From: Acanthaster planci
Taxonomy: Eukaryota > Echinodermata > Asteroidea > Valvatida > Acanthasteridae
NCBI RefSeq assembly: GCF_001949145.1
Contig: NW_019091369.1
Span: forward strand, 3,636,592 to 3,700,591
Direction of reading: 5' to 3'
Length of the DNA stretch: 64,000 nt
The position numbers and the translations under genes were made by a program. The notes beneath the pieces are model-generated. The model was not told the DNA's origin, ran no database searches, and worked only from the letters and a program-made list of their open reading frames with translations. Positions within the stretch are counted from its first letter, which is position 1; each line of letters starts with the position of its first letter. Positions 56,901 through 64,000 of the stretch are shown here, in pieces.

Positions 56901-59900
56901 GAGGGATTGTGGCAATGTAATGAAAGAAAATTTCTATTGGGAAAATGGCTGGTTCTGAAAAGAAAGGGGTCCACTCTGTGATGGACCTGTATCCAGTCAC
57001 ACAACCATCTGTTATCAGCGTGTCTTTCTACATGGGTCCACACAGAGACGGTCCAGTGTCTAGTCACACACCCATCTGTTATTGGCCTGTCCTTCTATGT
57101 GGGTCCACTGAGAGAGAGATTGTCATTCATATTGTTTACCACAAACCCTCACCAATTTATACCATATAAGATTTAAAATCTTATCAGTGGGGCTCTTCCC
57201 AGCTCTGGGGTTGAGCTTTTTTTAATCATCTCTGAGTTTCCAAACTACACTGCCCAAACATTTTGAAAGGGATCCTAGGCTTTGCTTGCAAAAGGAATTG
57301 AAATTTAATACATGATTTACACAGGCTAGTTAAAATGAGCAGTATCACGTAAAACTGTGAAAGGGGACCAAGGAATACTTGCACCTTACATTTCAAAAGC
57401 GTCCTCCATAAGTGTGTATGACTAACTACTAAAATCACTACATACAACATGGTTTCAACCGACCAGGTTTATTAATACTTTGATATTAATTTTGAATAAA
57501 TGCTTAACAGTTAAATACACATTCTAAAATGATTATTACCGGTACATGCAACTGATGATAAAAACATGTAAGATCGTGATTTGCTTAGCATGAATGTGGT
57601 AAGTACTTACGCATATTAAGCCAAGAATCTGGCATCTGATCGTTGAACTTTATCAATTGTATAAATTATTTTAGTTTTTTTTCCCAGTTTGACTGTTGAT
57701 GTTTTGCGTGATTATTTTGCTTGAGAAGAATAACCAGGATGACTCTTTTCTTGCTGATATTAATGATAAATTATGAAAGCCAATCTTTGGTTACCATCAC
57801 AACATGGCTTTTTTCCAACTTTTTAACTAACACGCTTCAGCTAACATCGTTTTCAGAATGAGGCATTTTTGGTAGGGCAGGAACAACTGGGTCAAGGGTC
57901 GCCCATTACAAGTTTTACTGGGGGAAGGACGATATTGACACTGCATCAAAGTCTTAAGGACGGACAAAATCATTGCCACATTTACAAAGATACATTGTGG
58001 GAACTTTACCCCAAAGACACTCTCCTGGCCAATGAATAAATGATACAATCCAACCAATGTGGGTTTATCATCGTTAGCTAGAAACCTTTCACAATCAACT
58101 TGGCTTTACAGCAAAACTCATCTCTACATCTCACACAAATTAGACAAAAAGTCAGCTGCTATGACAAACTATTTGAACAGGCTACATGTACTTGAAAATT
58201 GCTTAGAGTGTGTACAGCAAGCAGAGAGTTTCAGCCTTTGTGTCAATCTTAGATAAGCTGTGGAGGGCTCGTGGGGATAACCTTTCCCAGTCTACCCTAA
58301 TCCTACAATGAATGATCTCTGTCTAAAAAACTCCAAACTTCACAATTGAAACTCATGTTTTCTTGCATCGCCGTGAGAACAGGCTCAACGTAATACAAAT
58401 GGTTTATTTAAGATTCATATGAAGAGGATGGAGAATGTTCAGCTTCCACTCAAGACAGAATCTCTCATCTTGTTGACGTTTTCACTAATTTTGTGGCAGT
58501 CAGATACAATGATAAACGTGATGATTACAATTTGCAGACACAGTCAATCTAATGCTATGTAGATGTACACAAGGCCAATGAACATTGTACCACAAAAGTT
58601 GAATTTGGCAAAATATCAATGCACCTGTCAGTCAAACTTCATTTCAAAATTTGATTATTTCTGTTTCCAAAAGAATCAATTTTACACTTGACTCTAAAGT
58701 TCCTTCCGGCAATAACAATTTAAGTTTATAAATTAAAAAAAAGAAACAAACCACCAACCAAAACAAATTTCAGGTTTCCTGACAGGTTTTTTAGCAAATC
58801 GACTGGGTACAGAATGGTGGGTACAGGATTTAATTATTCTAAATTGAATGACTGAACATTGAAAAGTTACTCATTTTACTTGAAACAAATAAATTCGTGT
58901 TCAGAGCTCGTTTAATTTGTAACCATTTCAGACACTTCATAGGTTTGATCCAAAGCACAATTCTGCCATTGAAAATTGTCTGTCACTGCCATGGAGCAAG
59001 ACTTGCTCCTTAGCTGAGTCATCTTTGGAATAAACATTGCCAATGATGTACAAGCATTGAGGGCAGGGATTCATCTCTTAGAAGAAACGAATCTGGATCA
59101 TTTCATTTTTTCCCCCCTTGCCTCAGAATTTCTCTGAGAGAAGAGTCGTTTTGTGATTATTCTTTAGCAATTGTATCGATAAGATTTATTACGAATTAAA
59201 CCGATTAACTATCATCAGTATTGTCTCAATGAGTTTAAAGCTAATGATGCTGCTTCTCAAATTAAAACAATAACAAAAAGAAAAAAAATGTGCACGTTCA
59301 CAGAGAATTGAAATGCTCAATAACACTTTCATGCTTCAAAGTTAACGTTGCTGGCTTTATCGTACTGTGAACGTCTCTCAAGTTTCCCCCCCCAGTGTCT
59401 TCACTACCTAAGTTACCTCTCAATCAGACACCCTTTAAAGATACAAATACCTCACTTTGTTAATTTCTAGAGATTATGGAAGTTATCTTCATTCTAGTCT
59501 ATGAACAGAGATACAGAAGTTGTATAATACCCTGTTACGTGTAGAAAATATGTCATTTCAGTGGTAAATTTGTGACTTTTTGGTCAAATAAAAGTTCAAA
59601 AGTCGTCAAAATCCAGTAAATAACTGGACAATGTCTGAGTTTTTTCCCAAAAGCGATCACCAGACATATCAAATAATTTGCTAAAACGTACAATATAGAA
59701 GGTCTTCTGGACACAGTTTTGAATGTGATGGAAAACCTACATGAAAACTTCTTTTGTAACAACATGAACCTAAAAAACTCATTTGTAGCACCAAAAAATA
59801 AAAACACTGAGATAATTCAATGTTAAAAAAAATTATGTAAAGACTTAATTCACACTAGAAACAATGAGTGGATATCTGTCCTTGTTTGTTAAAAGACAGA

Positions 59901-62900
59901 AATAAGTAAACTAGACTGGTGGCAGTATTTTGACTTTTCTTTCCTCATAGACATCAATTACACATGTACATACAAGTACATTGGACTTTTCTTTGTATGC
60001 AATTGACGTGAGTATAACGTTGCCACATGACAGTGTCCTGGGTACTGGCTCTCTACTTTCTGTCAAAGTCTGCGTGTTTTACTTGCAGTCAGTTGTTCAT
60101 CTTCACTTGTCCTAATGTCCTCAATCCCTCACCTGTTACTGGATTGAGGATTGTTAGGGCTACATGTCATTCTATAAATTAGGGGTCCATTTCTTCAAAT
60201 GGATGTTTACACTGAAAAAAAATGAGCCGTGCTGAACTTAAGGGTCAAGCCAAGAGTTCAAAAACACTCATTGGCATCCCTGACTTCTCATTAGCAGGCA
60301 AACTAGAGTAGCAAACCACACTCAAGCTCAGCACAACATATGCAGCTGCTCGGACCTTAACACTTTTTTTAATACATTCACAATGCCAGGAATCCCATTC
60401 ATATTTCCAACCAACCAAAATTCCGCATTGGAGAGATGCATTCTATGCTAAAACCAGTTGAGCAGATTTAACCAGTAAGTTGCAATAGGCAATGCTTTAC
60501 AACACCAACTCTGTGAGCGCAAGGAATAAATCAACGGTGCTTTCCATCATTGCTAATTCCATTTGTTGGCTCAGCCATCTCACAAATATCCCGTGCTGTT
60601 TCAGAATGTAGAAGGCGATATTTCTTAGACTTAGCAGCAATGACTCGGTAAGCAGTATATATTGAGTTTTGCACAAACACAGCACATGAGTGACACATTG
60701 AGTTACAGACTTGCAAAGGGCACATTGCTCACTAGACAGAGCAACTCTACTCTAATACAAAAGATGAGATTCCAGCAACAAGATCTGATGAATTTGTCAG
60801 CCGTTTGGCAGATGACTAAACTTCTTGTAAAACTTTTAAAACTAAAACGTTTGGAGAAAAAAATAATTACTCGGTTGTTTTTCCCCAAAATAATGGGCTT
60901 TAAAAACTTACTTTTAATACTAAAGAAAGGACAGATAGCAACAATAAACATTTTCAAAAGAGAAATGGAGCTGATTTTGAGAAGGGAAAATGACTGAGTG
61001 GTATAATAAAGCTTCTCCTAACTTGATAGCATTCCACAAATACTCAAAATCCTTGACATAATAAATATATATGCATCTATACATGGATCCCAATTAATTA
61101 ATATATAATTTATCTTCCCCTCTTTAAAACAGCCTTTCCCAATGGAAGATGAAATCTGGCAGTGGGTCGTTCAGAGCACAGCATGCAAGAAATCTGTCTG
61201 GTGCTTTGGTAATTTTGTAGTTTTCTTGAGTTGGAAGCACCAAACAGGGAAAGAGTAACCATTTTAACCCAGACTACACTCTGAAATAATGAGTTGATAG
61301 TACAGACCTGCATACAAGCAGCTTGCTGTTGAAAGACCCACTACCTAACTCCACTAGTTCTTTCGTTTCAAAACCATCACAGATGTTTTAAGGGGTAGCA
61401 TGCGTCAAGACACACAGAGAATACAGAATTGTTTCGACAACAAGAAAGGACACCATCTTTTCGCTGAGTTACTGGGATTTTTTTGTGTTTAACTCCAGCT
61501 TGCATAGTCATGACAACCAAGTTTCCATGGTAATCCGACAATCTTGCTTGGTTTGGGTGTGGTAGTGGGTCTTTCACGCAAGCCTATGCAGCAAGTCAAA
61601 TTTCTGAAGAGCGAAAAGAAGAATTGACAAGCGGTCAGAAATGGCCGGCAGAGTCTTTTTTTCAGGAAAGTAGGTAGATGCATAGTTAAAGAAAACAAAA
61701 TCAAGCCCAACTTTGCAAAACTTAACATGAAAATGATGTAGACACTAGGAAATCTACAGAACAGCAACACATTTTTTAATGCTGATCACGAGATTGAGTA
61801 AAAGCAAATAAAAGGGTATGATGTGCAGATGGCTGTAACATTCAGGTGACCTCATAGACAGGTGGATACTAAAGAGAGACAGGACAAGTAGCCATAATGG
61901 GCAGGTGGGACATGCAGAGATGCCACAGGCTCTGCTCAAAATCCTGGAACATTTGAATCCTGGCAAGGAACATTCAAGCGCATGACCAAGTGCAGTGAGC
62001 AGATTGCATAACGACAGGGGTTCTCTTCCTTTATAACCACGTCCAGTTCCACTTTTCATGTTTGATTTGATGGTTTTAAGTTGTTCCCTCTATCTAACAT
62101 TCTACATTTTTTCCTATTTTGACGAATCTGTTGCATGAAGCAATATACATTGCAGCATACAGTTGCAGACATTGATCTGCGGCGCAGCCTGCCAAAACAC
62201 ACCATGATGATGTCGTTGGTTTCCGACTTGTTGTGTACAATATTCCTATTCATACAACCACTGTGATCGGGAACCACTGACTGAGATGATAGGCTTGAAT
62301 TCAAGGCTGTGTGATAGGTGTGCTCAGCACAATGTCGCGTGACACGGCGCGGTGCAGGCAGCAAGCACAAATGGACACACACACCCCCTCACGAGGTGCG
62401 TGTTCAGGCAGATCACTGCACTGTGCACTACTTGGTACATGTGGCGTTGCTGGATCTCCAGTCGTTTTGACAATCATGCAGACGAAGGCGGTCTTGTTTT
62501 TAAGGCTACTACAGGGAAAGAGCTGTACCCATGCATGCCGTGCGTGACCGTCACTCAACTGGAATTTATAGAGGTGAAATTCAATGCATTCATGTATGTT
62601 TTCTTTTCTGACCTTTTCTTTTGAGCCAGAACGGAAAAAAAGGAAAAATGGAATTTTGCCTGTCTTTTTAATAAAAATTCAGATAAAATCGGAAAAGTGG
62701 CATCTCTGGACATGTCGCCACTATACACAGGTTGAGCAGGTGGCCACAATGGGCAGGTGGCCGTAATGGACAGGTGGCCATAATGGACAAGTGGCCATAA
62801 TGGATAGGTGGCCATAATGTAGAGGTGGCTGTAATGAACAGGTGGCCGTAATGGACAGGTAGCCACTATACAGATGGTAGTAATGAATGCAACAGTGAGT

Positions 62901-64000
62901 GCAGACCTCAGCTACAATGATCAAAGGCTACTCACAGTTTACTTTACTGGTGTGGCCTGCATCGCTGAGTTCCTGTACGTAATTGGCTGGGAAGACTCCA
63001 GTTAGCCCGTTAAGTTCCCCCTTCCACCAATCCTTGTCCTCCTTACTAACCACATTGATAACCATCCCCTTCTGAAAGGACAACTCGTCATCGTTCTGCT
63101 TGACATATGGGTACAGGGTGACTACCTGACACGCTGGCAAGAAAATATAACAACCATTCCTTAAGGTGTACAGTCAAAAGGGATGGCAATAGCAAAGAAA
63201 GTTGAACAAAATATTCTTCACAGGCAATTTCCTTTTAGAGCAAAATGGTTCTCTTCTGTTTTTATATGGCAAAGTTTTCTAATCTCACGCTAAGAAGTAC
63301 ACATATCTGTGAAGATGATAAAGACATGTAAAGCTGGGTGGACTTGATTTGTACATCTTTATGAGCTCTTCCATTTACATCTTCTGGGTTTTTCACCATC
63401 ACCACAAAACTCTCCCAGTGAAAACGGCTCCAACTTACCTCCATCAAGCGTTGGTGTTGTGGGCGTGGTGGCTCTTTCCGTCCCCTGGAAGGTCAAAATA
63501 AAGAACACTTAAAATCACAGCTGGCAGGCCTGAGGAAAATGAGCAAACATCCTCAGTTCATGTGAAGCAAACTCCCTCCAGTAGGGAGCTGATTTCAGTA
63601 GAGCACTGAGCACTCGTAATATTTGCTTAGGCCCCCCCCCAAGTTACCAGTCAAAATGGCATCCAGTGTGTGCTACTTGCAACTGGTTTCCTGGCTGATT
63701 TCTGCTGAACAATATTTTTCTACTAAGCAGCTCATGAAACTTTATTAAAAACTGCCAAAAAGGAACGACGCCAATCAAAATTTCGAACTGACAGACGAGA
63801 CAGAAAGACAATGTTCAATCAGAGCTGTTTGACATCAGTTTGTTCTGCCGGTTACATTAACTCAGGTACCAGGAGTCTGTTGAGCATACAAACCACCATG
63901 CCCAAGATCAAAATAGAAAATATCTTTTACAATTTGATGGTTTTTGCAAACAAACCTGGGTGGGTACAGTCATCGACCCTTGGCTGGGTGACTGTTCAGT
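50902..64000 (-). CDS. ITSN1: Intersectin, 3' part: linker, SH3-E, DH, PH, C2 (5' part off window)
   Basis: Endocytic scaffold and Cdc42 exchange factor at the plasma membrane. Fifteen exons: 63956-64000 (cut by the window edge), 63439-63484, 62936-63133, 56172-56293, 55692-55798, 55165-55240, 54882-54989, 54301-54399, 53907-54074, 53286-53357, 52640-52774, 52273-52477, 51806-51892, 51265-51438, 50902-51056. They join in phase to 598 codons plus stop. Domains: Ser/Thr/Pro linker; SH3-E ([31 protein letters not shown]); DH with [14 protein letters not shown] and [16 protein letters not shown] with [16 protein letters not shown]2 with [11 protein letters not shown] and [15 protein letters not shown]; the end [17 protein letters not shown] matches human ITSN1-L. 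Invertebrates usually have one intersectin, so this is co-orthologous to ITSN1 and ITSN2. The EH, coiled-coil and SH3-A to D parts lie beyond 64000. Confidence 0.95.
52925..53217 (+). mobile_element. tRNA-derived SINE
   Basis: Perfect Pol III promoter: A box TGGTATAGGGG at 52937-52947 and B box GGTTCGATTCC at 52979-52989. A tRNA-unrelated body follows (ggattgggttttcagtcc) with an AT-rich tail near 53205. It lies in an ITSN1 intron, antisense to the gene. The element at 56783 shares the head layout and the ggttttc body motif. Confidence 0.8.
53640..53906 (-). repeat. Tandem repeats derived from the end of an ITSN1 DH exon
   Basis: Directly after the donor of ITSN1 exon 53907-54074 the intron repeats the last part of that exon. 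On the minus strand the exon ends [14 protein letters not shown]|gtgggtgg. A copy at about 53740-53790 still reads [14 protein letters not shown] and keeps the gtgggtgg donor. A copy near 53804-53880 has lost the donor and is interrupted by the N gap. A more decayed copy lies at about 53640-53690. The unit is roughly 65-80 bp. The array is C-rich on the plus strand and contains CTGCAG in each good copy. Confidence 0.8.
53825..53834. other. Assembly gap (10 N)
   Basis: The gap falls inside the exon-derived tandem array, where repeat collapse is expected. Its true length is unknown. Confidence 0.99.
56783..56960 (+). mobile_element. tRNA-derived SINE, second copy
   Basis: A box TGGTACAGTGG at 56784-56794 and B box GGTTCAAATCC at 56826-56836, both perfect matches to the consensus. 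They are followed by ggactgggttttcggcccc, similar to the body of the 52925 element. The 3' end is not clear. Confidence 0.7.
56990..57120. repeat. Two-copy direct duplication, about 67-bp period
   Basis: cagtcacacaaccatctgtt near 56994 recurs as tagtcacacacccatctgtt near 57061. Each is followed by a similar ttctayrtgggtccac block. Confidence 0.75.
60109..60161. repeat. TTAA-type palindrome, decayed copy 3
   Basis: cctcaatccctcacctgtta and gattgaggattgttagggc correspond to the copy at 20875, in the same orientation. The terminal TTAA has been lost at both ends. Confidence 0.65.
62737..62876. repeat. 17-bp minisatellite, about 8 units
   Basis: Unit caggtggccataatgga with variants. The array starts about 60 bp inside the large ITSN1 intron, just after the donor of the SH3-E exon. 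A single similar unit (agtagccataatgggcaggt) occurs near 61890. Confidence 0.9.

Larger units (their letters stand above)
56294..62935 (-). other. Large ITSN1 intron (6.6 kb) between SH3-E and DH
   Basis: By far the largest ITSN1 intron here; others are below 0.9 kb. It holds a SINE (56783-56960), a two-copy duplication (56990-57120), a decayed TTAA palindrome and a 17-bp minisatellite beside the donor. No exon with homology was found inside. Open frames of 60-110 codons in it show no recognisable domain. Confidence 0.8.

Noticed and set aside
62555-62924. Minus-strand open frames with [16 protein letters not shown]-type repeats
   Set aside because: These are translations of the 17-bp minisatellite, not a protein repeat.
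1-64000. CRISPR arrays, operons, integrated viral genes
   Set aside because: Split genes and repeat types are animal; direct repeats seen are minisatellites without spacers, and no polymerase, integrase or capsid-like frame was recognised.

Overview
This is nuclear genomic DNA from an animal: genes are split into short exons with GT-AG introns, lie on both strands, and sit among MITEs, foldback elements, minisatellites and tRNA-derived SINEs. The gene content and compact, AT-rich introns suit an invertebrate deuterostome (echinoderm, hemichordate or amphioxus grade). An echinoderm is my guess, but the sequence alone does not settle it. I see no bacterial operon, CRISPR, rRNA, intact tRNA or viral gene. 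There is one assembly gap (10 N at 53825-53834).

Layout, left to right. (1) 74-24886, minus: a complete ROS1/sevenless-type receptor tyrosine kinase. I could join 40 coding exons with consistent splice phases into 2270 codons. (2) 25291-27037, plus: YRDC, the threonylcarbamoyl-AMP synthase, divergent from ROS1 across a 404-bp shared promoter region. (3) 29010-30116, minus: a phosphatidylethanolamine-binding protein (PEBP) gene whose first coding exon I could not find. (4) 32827-33371, minus: the last two exons of a proteinase-K-like subtilase, broken by a stop codon and a frameshift. (5) 36034-38898, minus: a 1-acylglycerol-3-phosphate acyltransferase of the AGPAT3/4 type, with a likely 5' UTR exon near 41.6 kb. 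(6) 43116-44227, minus: MRPS6. (7) 44578-47525, plus: ATP5PO (OSCP), head-to-head with MRPS6 over 350 bp. (8) 50902-64000, minus: the 3' part of intersectin (ITSN1), with SH3-E, DH, PH and C2 domains. Its 5' part lies beyond the right edge.

The block ITSN1 / ATP5PO / MRPS6 has the same gene order and relative orientation as human 21q22.11. AGPAT3 also lies on human chromosome 21, while ROS1 and AGPAT4 lie on 6q. The window therefore looks like a preserved piece of an ancestral deuterostome linkage group. MRPS6 and ATP5PO both serve mitochondrial energy metabolism and share a promoter region. YRDC also has a basic, presequence-like N terminus. The other genes have no obvious common pathway.

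No new multigene system is evident. The most unusual signals are: a tandem array in an ITSN1 intron built from the end of the neighbouring exon, splice donor included; a giant ITSN1 intron placed exactly between the SH3 and DH halves; a furin-type site in the ROS1 ectodomain; an alternative hydrophobic exon with the same phases as a Cys-rich ROS1 exon; the decayed subtilase; and several palindromic repeat families with two or three copies each.
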